From Nitrospira sp. UBA2083 (GTDB lineage Bacteria; Nitrospirota; Nitrospiria; Nitrospirales; Nitrospiraceae), in NCBI GenBank assembly GCA_002331625.1, contig DCZN01000041.1:81348-100941 (forward strand): 19,594 nucleotides of DNA, written 5' to 3'. The notes under the pieces were generated by a model. The model ran no database searches. It was not told the origin of the DNA and saw only the letters and a program-made list of their open reading frames with translations. The position numbers and the translations under genes are program-made. Positions 1 through 8,717 of the stretch are shown here, piece by piece. How positions within the stretch are numbered: the stretch's first letter is position 1; every line of letters begins with the position of its first letter.

Positions 1-1048
1 GGGGCCCCCGCCGTTACCTGCGGCTGCGGTGCAAGGGACGGTGGGCAACTGCGTCGTGAATAATAGGCCTGCGGCTCTGGTTCCAGGGGATAATAATCCT
101 GGCGGTCCGGATCTCGGGCCCGATTCCATATCCATGGTCGTGCCGATGACAAATTCAATTGCTGCCGTTGGCGCGTTGTGGCAGGTGAATGTTCCGGTGG
201 CGCCTGGGACGATCGGTGGTGCAAATCAACCGATTGCCACTATCCCTTTAATGAACAACGCAGTCAATGGGATGGGTGCGGTGATTCCCGGCGGAATCGC
301 TGCGTTGCCTGGAATGGCGGTCTCGATCGCGGGTGTCGCAGGCTCACGAATTGCTCCTGGTGGAGCCACTCCTGCCGGATTAAATTTGACTCCGGCGATA
401 CCAGCCCTTCCAGCATTTAGCCATGGCACACAAGTCTACTTGCTCCAGTGCATCACCTACCAGGTGATTCCTCCGCCGGACGCGCTGAATCTGTGCCAGG
501 GGAACGCCCCGTGCTTGGTCCGAGGCGTAGCGCCAGGAGTCCCTCCTGCGAATGCTCCGCCTAATTGTAATAATCCGAATCCGAATCCGCTCTTACCCCA
601 TCCCTGCGTCCCGATCATGGATGGAGTGGAAGACCTTCAGTTGGCCTACGCGTGCGACGGCTGCAACATGAACATCAATGGAGGAGTCCCAGACAACGCC
701 ATTGACGACTTAAACGCATCCAATTCATTCGATCAGGGAGACTTCATGGCCGGCATCACCGGCGTCAATTGGTTTCTCCCTCCAAGCGCCGCGATGACGA
801 CCGACAAGATCCGCATGGTGCAGGTGAGCATCGTGGCAAGGCAAACCAGGACGGATCAAGGAACGGGCGAAGGAGTGGTCACTCTTGTGCAAAATACCAA
901 TACGATTCCGACCGTCAGCGATCATAACCATGCGAACGGAGTTTTTGCCCTTGGCGATAACAGCACGCCGGCGCAACAACAAGCGTATCTTCAGTTTAGG
1001 AGACGGATTCTGACACGGACAGTCGAACTCAGAAACCAGAGGTATTAA
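1..1048 (+). CDS. pilW: PilW-like type IV pilus assembly protein, 5' end outside the window
   Basis: The frame is open from base 2 to the TAA at 1046-1048, and the codons before the first internal GTG (29) still read through, so the true start lies upstream. No pilin-type N-terminus is visible. The C-terminal part carries the pattern usual in PilW minor pilins: MDGVEDLQLAYACDG (about 618-662) followed by IRMVQVSIVARQTRTD (about 810-857), and a close RTVEL-type ending. The middle is rich in Gly, Pro, Asn and Ala with several cysteines (CQGNAPC, CNN, HPC, CDGC), which suggests disulfides in the periplasm. PilW is a minor pilin that helps prime pilus assembly and supports PilY1 at the tip. The stop overlaps the next start (TAATG), so translation is probably coupled to the PilX-like gene. 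The family call rests mainly on the C-terminal motif and the neighbours. Confidence 0.75.
   Translation, partial: GPPPLPAAAVQGTVGNCVVNNRPAALVPGDNNPGGPDLGPDSISMVVPMTNSIAAVGALWQVNVPVAPGTIGGANQPIATIPLMNNAVNGMGAVIPGGIAALPGMAVSIAGVAGSRIAPGGATPAGLNLTPAIPALPAFSHGTQVYLLQCITYQVIPPPDALNLCQGNAPCLVRGVAPGVPPANAPPNCNNPNPNPLLPHPCVPIMDGVEDLQLAYACDGCNMNINGGVPDNAIDDLNASNSFDQGDFMAGITGVNWFLPPSAAMTTDKIRMVQVSIVARQTRTDQGTGEGVVTLVQNTNTIPTVSDHNHANGVFALGDNSTPAQQQAYLQFRRRILTRTVELRNQRY
572..589 (+). repeat. Hexanucleotide tandem repeat AATCCG x3 inside the pilW-like gene
   Basis: AATCCG occurs three times head to tail. In the reading frame each unit encodes Asn-Pro, giving a short NPNPNP stretch. Gain or loss of a unit would change protein length by two residues without a frameshift. 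Confidence 0.8.
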
Positions 1049-1656
1049 TGATGAAATCAGCGGATAGGTTCAAGAATCTGAGACGAAGAGCGCTCGACGA
1101 ACAAGGGGTATCATTCATGACCGTCATGATCATCACGCTCATGGCTGGTGCACTGGGTGTTGCGGCCTTGACGATGACGGGGCTTGAAAATTCAACCGCT
1201 GGAGCGATGCGCATGGTGGAAGAAGGAACCGATGCGGCTGAATCCTGTGTCGGGATGAGCGTGAAGGTCATCAAAGAAACGATCGATAATGGAATTGTTG
1301 ATCCAGCCCTGACCGCAGCAAATGGGGGACCGGTTCCTACGACCAACGCAGTAATCTTAGGGCAAGAGATTAGTTTTATTCGAAACAGTCCGGATGTTGC
1401 CTGGGGGGGAGGCGCTGCAGTTCCGAACATTGTCATGAATGTCAATAACTACATTGTAAATGGTGACATTGACTCTCAGTTCGTGAAGCTCAGTCCAGGG
1501 CAAGCCGATGATGGAGGAGGACAGAGTCCGCCCGTGGACGTATTTTTCCGAATAGACTGCCAGGCCGTGAATGCCGCGACTGGGGCAACGAGCCGCGTCA
1601 TTGCCGAATATCAATGTTTCAAGAAGGGGGATTCCTGCCTGCAACGTTTCTCTTAG
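1048..1656 (+). CDS. pilX: PilX-like type IV pilus minor pilin / assembly protein
   Basis: This 202-residue protein has a basic N-terminus (about 1-22), then a hydrophobic segment (DEQGVSFMTVMIITLMAGA, about residues 18-36, continuing to about 42) and a conserved-looking LENSTAGAMR stretch. That is the layout of the PilX N-terminal family, where the usual motif is QRGxxL...TxxLEExMAxN. The residue five after the Gly is Thr and not the Glu of major pilins. The body is a small soluble domain with Cys near residues 71, 173, 190 and 197. PilX is a minor pilin that works with PilV/PilW and PilY1 in building and tipping the pilus. The start overlaps the PilW-like stop (TAATG) and AGAGG lies about 5 nt upstream. 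A second ATG at 1051 is possible. Confidence 0.75.
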   Translation: MMKSADRFKNLRRRALDEQGVSFMTVMIITLMAGALGVAALTMTGLENSTAGAMRMVEEGTDAAESCVGMSVKVIKETIDNGIVDPALTAANGGPVPTTNAVILGQEISFIRNSPDVAWGGGAAVPNIVMNVNNYIVNGDIDSQFVKLSPGQADDGGGQSPPVDVFFRIDCQAVNAATGATSRVIAEYQCFKKGDSCLQRFS

Positions 1657-1705
1657 GCGAAATGTTTCGATAGGTACTCTGAGAGAGAAGAGGAGACGAA
1701 GAGAC

Positions 1706-2050
1706 ATGATAACTCCCCAAAGATGGATGAACGGGAACCGGATGACCTCCTACGGACTAGCCCTAGGACTTGTGGTAATGAGTGGGTTTCATTCCGAATC
1801 AACTCAGGCGGATCAACAGCCTCCGATGATGACGGTCGGGTATCAGACCGGAACCATTACGGGCATCTATGAAACAACATTCCAGATTGATCATAGGACA
1901 TATAGTCTTACCCCAGACGTGGTGCTCTTGGACCGTCACGGAGACGAGTTGAACGTCCGCTATCTTCGGGTCGATATCGAAGTAAAGTACCACCTTCAAA
2001 AGGACTCAAAAGACAAGATCGACCGGATGATTCTCATCTTGCCGGAATAG
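1706..2050 (+). CDS. Small exported protein between pilX and pilY1 (PilY2-like size)
   Basis: The product is 114 residues. It has a signal-peptide-like start: about 12 polar residues, a hydrophobic core (YGLALGLVVMSGF) and a likely cleavage after STQA near residue 35. The mature part (about 80 residues) looks all-beta, with GTITGIYETTFQIDHRTYSL followed by a DVVLLDRHGD turn and a charged C-terminus ending ILILPE. I cannot name the family with certainty. Length, fold impression and position recall PilY2, the small protein beside PilY1 in Pseudomonas, but there it follows pilY1 and here it precedes it. I chose ATG 1706 because AGGAG sits at 1691-1695 and because the longer frame from 1571 would overlap pilX by 86 bases and spoil the signal peptide. 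It is cotranscribed with the pilus genes. Confidence 0.65.
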   Translation: MITPQRWMNGNRMTSYGLALGLVVMSGFHSESTQADQQPPMMTVGYQTGTITGIYETTFQIDHRTYSLTPDVVLLDRHGDELNVRYLRVDIEVKYHLQKDSKDKIDRMILILPE

Positions 2051-2112
2051 TGTATGTACGAGGAATTCTCCGTGAGAGAACCATCATGACGTTAGAGAAG
2101 AGGGAGGGGGCC

Positions 2113-5100
2113 ATGAATAGCCGGAACCTTGCACTTCGTGGAACCGCCATGCTCGCATTGGTCGGATGTCTTGTGGGGGCTGGTACGGTACAAGCCCAAA
2201 CGATGGACCAATACTACGGAGTCCCTCCCTTTGTCAGCGATCAGGTTGCGCCCAATATTATCTTGGTCCTCGACAACTCCGGTAGCATGAGTGGCCTCGG
2301 GTGTGACCGCAATGATGACGGAGACTGTGTCGATGCGGCCGATCTCGTATTCACGGATACGACAAACTGGTCCGGGTACTTCGATTCACTCACTTGCTAT
2401 ACCTATGACACCGGGGATACACGGTTTGAACCAGCTACGAGCAAAGCGACGTTGGCAACGGCTTGTTCGGGCACGCAGTGGGATGGGAACTTTTTAAATT
2501 GGGCTACGTTCCGTCGCTTTGATGCGCTCAAAAAGGCTATGAGTGGGGGCGATTGCTTTGTGGCACGCGCAGCCGATGGAACGTGCCCAACGAATGGAAG
2601 CCCTGCACTAAAAACGGTACGAGCGCAGGCGTCAGGGGTAAATACGGAAATTGCACTCGTGAATTTTAGCGGTGGTGCCGGGGCCAATACCTATATGGGA
2701 AGGATTCCTTCAGCTGATAGAGGGGGTAATCCAGCAACGATTTATATCGGCACCGACGATGCATATTTCTGCGTCGACAACGACAGCACTTTTGATATCA
2801 ACTGCGGTGATAGCTTCAGCCAGCGCAAATATGAACTTAAGATCGGGTACAGTGTCGAGCCAACTGGGGTTATCCAACAGATCGGAGCCTCTGCCCGATT
2901 TGGCCTGTTTGAATTTAAACCAACCGGCGATGGTGCCCGTATGTTGGTGGGTGTGGGGTCTCGTCAATCAATCGATTTCAGTGGCACGACGGTGGAGACT
3001 TTCAACACGAACACAGCTGCCATGCTTGATGCAGTTCAGGAATCATTCCCATCAACATGGACACCACTCTCCGAATCGCTCTATGAAACGATCCGCTATG
3101 TGGCGCAGATTAATTCCACGTACTTGGCTGGGTCGTATGTCTATCCCATCGCCTTTTCGGGAGGAAATTCAAATGGTGTAAGCTTTCAAGGGACGGGAAC
3201 AGGCTCTGTCGGAGGCAGCGAAATCAGCGTGTTGACTGGGGCTGAGGTTTGCCCACCCGGGTACATCACTAATGCCTGCGGACGAGACCCATACTTCTTC
3301 GGGAGTAACCATACACCGGCCTGGGCGTCGACTTCTACACAAGTCGCCTGTTGTAAAACCTTCGTCATCCTTGTAACAGACGGCGCGCCGACACAGGACA
3401 CGAATATCCCAGCTGGGTTACAGGACTATGCCCATGGCCGGCATGGGATCCATTGCGTGGGGGCTGATACCAGCAGCCCGACGCCTCCTATCGATGGAAC
3501 GTGCAACGCCCATTCATCAACCACAGCCGCCTTTCTACTGGGCGAGCACAAAACTGACTATGGGAGCTCTGGAAACCACTATCTGGACGACGTCGCCTAT
3601 TGGGCCCATACGAATGACTTACGGCCATGCAATGGGTCAGCTGATGGGTTGATCCCAGTTCTAAATGTGACTGGCCACTGCTTGCAGGGGTTTCAAAATG
3701 CGACGGTCTATACTTTCTTTGCCTTTGGAAATATTGCCGGCCGTGAAATTTTGATGCACACAGCTCAGCTCGGTGGATTTGAGGACAGCAACAACAACAG
3801 TATTCCGGATCTGGTTTCGGAATGGGATAAGGTAATCAATGCAACAGGAGCACCAGGGACCGACGGCATTCCAGACAACTATTTCGAATCCACGAACGTC
3901 GATGATCTTCAAGATCGGCTGATGGCCACAATCACGGCCATTCTGCGAAAGAGCGCCTCGGGTACGTCGGTCTCCGTGCTGTCATCCTCGTCAACCGGTG
4001 AAGGGTCTATCTATCAGGCCTACTTCTTTACCAGTGACATCGGGCAGAGTGGGGCGAACGTCAAATGGACCGGCTATGCGCATGGATTGTTCGTGGACGG
4101 ATTCGGAAACTTCAGAGAAGATACTGTCAAGGATGGCGTGCTTGATTACAAGAGCGACCTGATCATCACGACAAGGTTCGACAATAATCCTCTCAGCCCA
4201 ACCTATAGGAAAGTGCTGGTCGATAAGTATGTGGATCTCAACGGTGACGGCGTGGCTGATAGTGCAACACCGACCATCCTGGGCGATGACCTGAAGAACA
4301 TCAAGCCGATATGGGAGGCCGGTGCGGAGCTCGCGAACACGCCATCTGCCTCACGCAAAATCCACACATGGGTTGATTTGAACAATAATGACGTCGTTGA
4401 TCCTACAGAGCAGATCGATTTTAACACGGTGAACTGTAATGCCTTGAAAGACTATCTTCGCTATGCCGGCGATACGTGTTCTGGAGGCAGTAATGCGATG
4501 AACCTCATCAACTTTGTGCGTGGTGACGAGGTGGCTGGTCTACGCACCAGAATGATCGAAACACCGGTCGGGAGCGGCACGTTCAAAGTCTGGAAACTAG
4601 GAGATGCCATTCACTCCACCCCGACCATAGTGGCTGCGCCGAGAGCTCGATTTGACCTGGTGTACGGTGATGCCGACTACAATGCGTATTATGTGAAGTA
4701 CCGTAACAGACGCCAGGTCATATATTTGGGAGCGAATGACGGGATGCTCCATGCTTTTAACGGCGGGTTCTATCACCGAGGCGATGATGCTGCGACCCCC
4801 GGCACCGTTGAACATGGGTGGTTTACAAAAACCCCGGCCGATAATTCAGGTGGACCAAGTCTGGGAGCCGAGTTATGGGGATTTGTGCCCATGCAATTGC
4901 TTCCCCAACTGCAGTGGTTGGCAAAGACCGACTATACGCATGTCTATTATGTTGATTTGAAGCCCACCGTCGCGGACGTTCGTATCTTCACGCCAGATGC
5001 TGACCATCCTGGAGGATGGGGCACGATTCTGATCGGCGGATTCCGCATGGGTGGGAGTTGTGGCCGATGTGTGGCGGGGTCTGGCGCCCCTCCCATGACG

Positions 5101-6468
5101 GCTACGATTGGTGGCGTGTCGCGCACCTTCTACAGTGCCTTCTTTGTCCTCGATATCACCAATCCCGAGGTCGATCCGAAACTTCTCTGGACTTTTTCGG
5201 ATGTTGACCTTGGCCTCACAACGAGCACTCCGACCGTCGTCCGTGCCAATCCGAATAGCGATGCCATTACGAGTCAGGTGAATGAAAAGTGGTATGTCGT
5301 CTTCGGGTCTGGCCCCAACGGCTATCAAGCCGACCTTCCTTCGACTCCTACCCAAACTGCGGCTCTCTACACCGTAAACTTGAAAACAGGGCCTGGTAGT
5401 GCCAACACTAATGTGACACGAATGCAAATGGGAATCTGGCGATCCTTCGTAAGTTCACTGGTCTCAGCAGATAAGAACTTGGATTTCAGGACGGATGTCG
5501 TATACGGAGGTCGTACGATGCATGACGGGGCCTTGCCCTGGAGAGGGAAAATGTATCGACTGACTATGAGTTGTGCCGCAGCACCTTGCATGCCGACGAG
5601 TTGGGGTATTGCGAATGGAGCAAGTCGTACGCCGACAGAAATGATTGACTTCTTTAACGATCCGGTGTTGGGAACGGTTGAAGTTGGCCCAATGACTGCT
5701 GCCCCTATCTGGACCATCGATGACAGCAATCAGGTGTGGGTCTTCTTTGGAACAGGACGCTATCTTGGAAACTCAGACAAGGTTGATAATAACATTCAGC
5801 GCTTGTATGGCCTGAAGGATAAGGTGGTCAATGGAACCTGTACAGAAACCAGCACGGTTAGTTGCCACGCAAATGATCTTGTCGATGCAACGAACGCTGT
5901 GGTCTGTATCGTCTGCAGTGGTATGACAAATCAAGTCACAGATCCAACGAATCCCGGTGTCACAACGTTCAATGGAACGGGGGCAAACTCGATGATCGGC
6001 CTGGTTGCTTCAAAAGACGGTTGGCGGGTCACCTTGCCTGGGCCGGTCAGTATCAACAATGCCGGAATCATCACGAACTATTCTGCTGAGCGGTCGGTCA
6101 CGAACGCGGCCCTCTTTGGAGGAACCGTGTTCTTCCCAACATTTGCCCCGACTTCTGATTTCTGTGGATCGGATGGATCGAGTTATCTCTACGCGCTGTT
6201 CTACAAGACTGGAACTGCCTCAACATCGCCTGTCATCGGCACGTCGACCGTCGGTAGCAATACCAACGTCACGACCAAAGTCTCGCTCGGAGTCGGAATG
6301 GCTTCCGCCTTATCCGTCCACTTCGGCTACGAGGGAGGGGGCGGTGGCGGAACGGGTTCGGGAGCGACGGTGTGCTCGCAAATGAGTAACAGCAACACGA
6401 TATGCCAACGAGCAAATAAAGGGGACACGTATAGTAAGTTTGTCAGTTGGGTGCATCAACGCGACTGA
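2113..6468 (+). CDS. pilY1: PilY1-type pilus tip adhesin / assembly factor
   Basis: This 1451-residue protein has a signal peptide (residues 1 to about 29, ending TVQAQ). A von Willebrand A-like domain follows, with the MIDAS motif DNSGS at 54-58 and an acidic loop DRNDDGDCVD at 65-74. Further calcium-loop-like runs are DSNNNSIPD (558-566), DLNGDGVAD (708-716) and DLNNNDVVD (755-763). The PilY1/PilC C-terminal beta-propeller starts near residue 830 and includes GANDGMLHAF (about 874-883) and a late VFFGTGRYLGNSD blade. Near the C-terminus is a glycine linker (GGGGGGTGSG), and there are many cysteines. PilY1 proteins sit at the pilus tip, bind surfaces in a calcium-dependent way and are needed to balance pilus retraction. 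I chose ATG 2113 because AGGGAGGGGG lies just upstream and a clean signal peptide follows. Longer starts at 2050 and 2086 add a poor N-terminus. Confidence 0.92.
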   Translation: MNSRNLALRGTAMLALVGCLVGAGTVQAQTMDQYYGVPPFVSDQVAPNIILVLDNSGSMSGLGCDRNDDGDCVDAADLVFTDTTNWSGYFDSLTCYTYDTGDTRFEPATSKATLATACSGTQWDGNFLNWATFRRFDALKKAMSGGDCFVARAADGTCPTNGSPALKTVRAQASGVNTEIALVNFSGGAGANTYMGRIPSADRGGNPATIYIGTDDAYFCVDNDSTFDINCGDSFSQRKYELKIGYSVEPTGVIQQIGASARFGLFEFKPTGDGARMLVGVGSRQSIDFSGTTVETFNTNTAAMLDAVQESFPSTWTPLSESLYETIRYVAQINSTYLAGSYVYPIAFSGGNSNGVSFQGTGTGSVGGSEISVLTGAEVCPPGYITNACGRDPYFFGSNHTPAWASTSTQVACCKTFVILVTDGAPTQDTNIPAGLQDYAHGRHGIHCVGADTSSPTPPIDGTCNAHSSTTAAFLLGEHKTDYGSSGNHYLDDVAYWAHTNDLRPCNGSADGLIPVLNVTGHCLQGFQNATVYTFFAFGNIAGREILMHTAQLGGFEDSNNNSIPDLVSEWDKVINATGAPGTDGIPDNYFESTNVDDLQDRLMATITAILRKSASGTSVSVLSSSSTGEGSIYQAYFFTSDIGQSGANVKWTGYAHGLFVDGFGNFREDTVKDGVLDYKSDLIITTRFDNNPLSPTYRKVLVDKYVDLNGDGVADSATPTILGDDLKNIKPIWEAGAELANTPSASRKIHTWVDLNNNDVVDPTEQIDFNTVNCNALKDYLRYAGDTCSGGSNAMNLINFVRGDEVAGLRTRMIETPVGSGTFKVWKLGDAIHSTPTIVAAPRARFDLVYGDADYNAYYVKYRNRRQVIYLGANDGMLHAFNGGFYHRGDDAATPGTVEHGWFTKTPADNSGGPSLGAELWGFVPMQLLPQLQWLAKTDYTHVYYVDLKPTVADVRIFTPDADHPGGWGTILIGGFRMGGSCGRCVAGSGAPPMTATIGGVSRTFYSAFFVLDITNPEVDPKLLWTFSDVDLGLTTSTPTVVRANPNSDAITSQVNEKWYVVFGSGPNGYQADLPSTPTQTAALYTVNLKTGPGSANTNVTRMQMGIWRSFVSSLVSADKNLDFRTDVVYGGRTMHDGALPWRGKMYRLTMSCAAAPCMPTSWGIANGASRTPTEMIDFFNDPVLGTVEVGPMTAAPIWTIDDSNQVWVFFGTGRYLGNSDKVDNNIQRLYGLKDKVVNGTCTETSTVSCHANDLVDATNAVVCIVCSGMTNQVTDPTNPGVTTFNGTGANSMIGLVASKDGWRVTLPGPVSINNAGIITNYSAERSVTNAALFGGTVFFPTFAPTSDFCGSDGSSYLYALFYKTGTASTSPVIGTSTVGSNTNVTTKVSLGVGMASALSVHFGYEGGGGGGTGSGATVCSQMSNSNTICQRANKGDTYSKFVSWVHQRD

Positions 6469-6501
6469 TGGGTGATGCTGGTCAGGGTGCTTGATGTCTG
6501 G

Positions 6502-6531
6502 GGCTGTGACGCGATAACCCGCATCACGGCC
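6502..6531 (+). terminator. Strong hairpin after pilY1, possible terminator
   Basis: GGCTGTGACGCG (6502-6513) pairs with CGCATCACGGCC (6520-6531) across the loop ATAACC. That is a 12-position stem with one G-U pair and one mismatch. No T-run follows, so it may be a terminator of the no-U-tract kind, an RNA-processing or stability element, or a barrier between pilY1 and the lipoprotein gene. Confidence 0.4.
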
Positions 6532-6563
6532 TTAGCACTTGCGGCAAACCATATTTGATCCTC

Positions 6564-7553
6564 ATGAGTGACATGCGCGGGAATCTCGCAAATCACATTT
6601 CGATTTCATCCCTTATCCCGAGTGTCGCCATAATACTACTTGTCAGCTCATCCTGTACGGGATCCTCTTCCGGTACGCCCGCTAGTTCGGGCTCCGCCAA
6701 GGGTAATCAACCTCCTGCTATCAGCTCAGCCAAGATTCTTGCCGACCCTATCCTGCTTGATCGACCGGTGGAGGTTCAGGTGGACGCGCAAGATCCAGAG
6801 CGTGAGGCAGTCTCGTTCCAGTACCAATGGTATGCGGATAATAGCCCACTCGCCAAGCAAACCAACGCCACGCTGCCGGCTGAGTTGTTGCGCCGTGGCC
6901 AGATGGTCTTTGTAGAAGTTGTTCCGACAGATGGGACCAATAAAGGCCAACCTTACCGTACTCAAAGCGTGGTCGTCGGAAACACTTCGCCGAAGGTGAA
7001 AGACATCTCCATCATCCCCCAGACTGCCAGAATGGGTGATCGGTTAGAAGCTCACGTTGACGCGAATGATCCAGATCATGATCGTATTGACCTGACGTAT
7101 AAGTGGTTTCGGAATGACGCTGTCGTGAAGGACGGCGACGAGCCGTTTCTCGATACGGCTGGATTTATCAATCGCGATAAGATCACGGTTGAAGTGACAG
7201 CGCATGACCCGTCTACAGTCGGCAACTCGCTAAAGTCCGAAGAGCTCCTGCTAGGGAACAGCCCTCCTAAGATCGTCTCAACACCTCCCACATCTCCGAC
7301 TGGAGACCGCTTCGACTACCCAGTGAAGGGGACTGATCCTGATGGCGACAGATTGACGTACCAACTGGAGTCCGCCCCACCAGGCATGACCATTAGTCCA
7401 GAGTCGGGCCATATTGCATGGAGGATTCCATCCGATCAACAAGGGCTTTTTCATGTTAAAGTCGTCGCAACGGACGGACAAGGTGGGTTTGCATCTCAGG
7501 AATTTGATTTGACGTTAACTACCAAAGCTGCTCCCGGATCTTCGGGGAGCTAG
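6564..7553 (+). CDS. Probable lipoprotein with Ig/cadherin-like repeats
   Basis: The 329-residue protein has an N-terminal hydrophobic segment ending LLVSSSC (Cys at about 31). This is lipobox-like, though Ser at -3 is not ideal. A Ser/Gly/Pro-rich linker (about 32-48) follows. Then come two similar beta-sandwich units of about 90 residues, each with a DA(Q/N)DP(E/D) turn and a YQWY or YKWF strand (about 50-135 and 137-228). A third unit (about 229-325) carries GTDPDGDRLTYQL and ATDGQGGFA, typical of cadherin-like/putative-Ig domains. It is probably anchored to the outer membrane and facing the periplasm or the surface. It lies 95 bases behind pilY1 with a hairpin between them, so it may or may not belong to the pilus operon. 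No strong ribosome-binding site is visible; TTG 6555 and ATG 6573 are alternative starts. Function unknown. Confidence 0.7.
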   Translation: MSDMRGNLANHISISSLIPSVAIILLVSSSCTGSSSGTPASSGSAKGNQPPAISSAKILADPILLDRPVEVQVDAQDPEREAVSFQYQWYADNSPLAKQTNATLPAELLRRGQMVFVEVVPTDGTNKGQPYRTQSVVVGNTSPKVKDISIIPQTARMGDRLEAHVDANDPDHDRIDLTYKWFRNDAVVKDGDEPFLDTAGFINRDKITVEVTAHDPSTVGNSLKSEELLLGNSPPKIVSTPPTSPTGDRFDYPVKGTDPDGDRLTYQLESAPPGMTISPESGHIAWRIPSDQQGLFHVKVVATDGQGGFASQEFDLTLTTKAAPGSSGS

Positions 7554-7582
7554 AGCCTTCCCAAGAAGGAGGCCCCATCGTC

Positions 7583-7612
7583 TTGTCTCCCGTTTTTACT
7601 GTTTGCTACAAT
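7583..7612 (+). promoter_or_regulatory. Extended -10 sigma70-type promoter for phoH-ybeY-ftsY
   Basis: The -35 box is TTGTCT (7583-7588) and the -10 box is TACAAT (7607-7612), with 18 bases between. TGC directly before the -10 box makes an extended -10. Transcription would start near 7619, giving a leader of about 30 nt that holds AGGAGG at 7627-7632. Confidence 0.65.
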
Positions 7613-7649
7613 AGACCATCTCACCTAGGAGGGAGACGACCTCGCGCTC

Positions 7650-8717
7650 GTGCGTAAACTAAAACTACGAGAAGGCACCAATACCGCTGTCTTGTTCGGC
7701 CACCATGACCGACATCTCAAGCTGATTGAAGACGAGCTGGGAGTAAGACTTTCCGCGCGTGGGGAAGAGCTCACTATGGATGGCCTGCCAGAGGCTGTCC
7801 GCCAAGCAGAACGCATTCTCGTCGAACTTGCCTCCCTGACCAATGAGGGTATTACACTCCAAGCCGAGGATGTGACTCACGCGCTCAGTGCATTGCGCCG
7901 AACCCCCGAAGCTTCCCTTCGAGACATCCTCGATAAATCGGCGATGATTGCGACGAAAAAGCGGTTCGTCGGGCCCAAGTCGCCGACGCAGAAAGCCTAC
8001 ATTGAGGCGATTGAACAACACGATATCGTAATCGCGATTGGACCTGCCGGGACGGGAAAGACCTACCTGGCCATGGCCATGGCTGTGAGTGCGCTGATGA
8101 ATAAGGAAGTCAGTCGGATTATCCTTGCGCGCCCGGCAGTCGAGGCAGGCGAGAAACTCGGATTTCTGCCCGGCGATATCTATGAAAAGGTGAACCCGTA
8201 TTTGCGTCCGCTCTATGACGCCCTTTTTGACATGATGGACATGGAGCGGGCTAACCGGTTGATCGAACGAGGCGACATTGAAATTGCGCCTCTCGCCTTC
8301 ATGCGAGGGAGGACGCTGAACGATTCATTCGTTATTTTAGATGAAGCGCAGAATGCAACGGCTGAACAGATGAAGATGTTTCTGACTCGGCTGGGATTTC
8401 ATTCAAAGGTTGTCGTTACCGGCGATATCACCCAGGTGGACCTCCCACATGACCGAGTATCTGGACTCATTCAAGTGAAGGACATCCTTCATGGCATCGA
8501 AGGGATTGCGTTCGTCTACTTTGATGAGAAGGATGTCGTGAGACACCGGCTGGTTCAGGACATCATCAAGGCGTACGATCGCCACCAGATCGAGAACAGC
8601 AGCGACTCCCGACAGTCTCGGGAGCAGGGTAGACCTCTGCAGCGTCAGGCGCCCAACCCACGCAGATCGCCCACGAGTGGCTCGCCTCCCTTTGGGCATG
8701 CAGAAAGTTCGCGTTAA
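7650..8717 (+). CDS. phoH: PhoH family ATPase (PhoH-like, YbeZ type)
   Basis: The protein is 355 residues. A KH-like N-terminal region (about 1-100) precedes the PhoH P-loop ATPase domain (about 105-312). Walker A is GPAGTGKT at 131-138, and a conserved RPAVEAGEKLGFLPGD stretch follows at 161-176. Walker B with its following residues is VILDEAQN at 228-235, and a sensor-like VVTGDITQVDLP lies at 255-266. The C-terminal 40 residues are polar and poorly conserved in look. YbeZ/PhoH proteins are thought to act as RNA-linked ATPases or helicases together with YbeY, whose gene follows with a TAATG overlap. GTG 7650 is the only plausible start because an in-frame TAG lies at 7626-7628. The AGGAGG at 7627-7632 is an unusually long 17 bases from it. 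Confidence 0.92.
   Translation: MRKLKLREGTNTAVLFGHHDRHLKLIEDELGVRLSARGEELTMDGLPEAVRQAERILVELASLTNEGITLQAEDVTHALSALRRTPEASLRDILDKSAMIATKKRFVGPKSPTQKAYIEAIEQHDIVIAIGPAGTGKTYLAMAMAVSALMNKEVSRIILARPAVEAGEKLGFLPGDIYEKVNPYLRPLYDALFDMMDMERANRLIERGDIEIAPLAFMRGRTLNDSFVILDEAQNATAEQMKMFLTRLGFHSKVVVTGDITQVDLPHDRVSGLIQVKDILHGIEGIAFVYFDEKDVVRHRLVQDIIKAYDRHQIENSSDSRQSREQGRPLQRQAPNPRRSPTSGSPPFGHAESSR

Noticed and set aside
1571..1705. Longer N-terminus for the small exported protein, starting at 1571
   Set aside because: It would overlap pilX by 86 bases and add a basic stretch before the signal peptide, while ATG 1706 has AGGAG in place.
2050..2112. Upstream starts of pilY1 at 2050 (GTG) and 2086 (ATG)
   Set aside because: They push the signal peptide inward, and the strong AGGGAGGGGG sits directly before ATG 2113.
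4873..5427. 184-codon minus-strand open frame inside pilY1
   Set aside because: It lies opposite conserved PilY1 propeller sequence and has no recognisable motif or ribosome-binding site, so it is a shadow frame.
7530..7550. GCTCCC/GGGAGC hairpin at the end of the lipoprotein gene as terminator
   Set aside because: Only 6 bp, inside the coding end, with no T-run after it; too weak to list.
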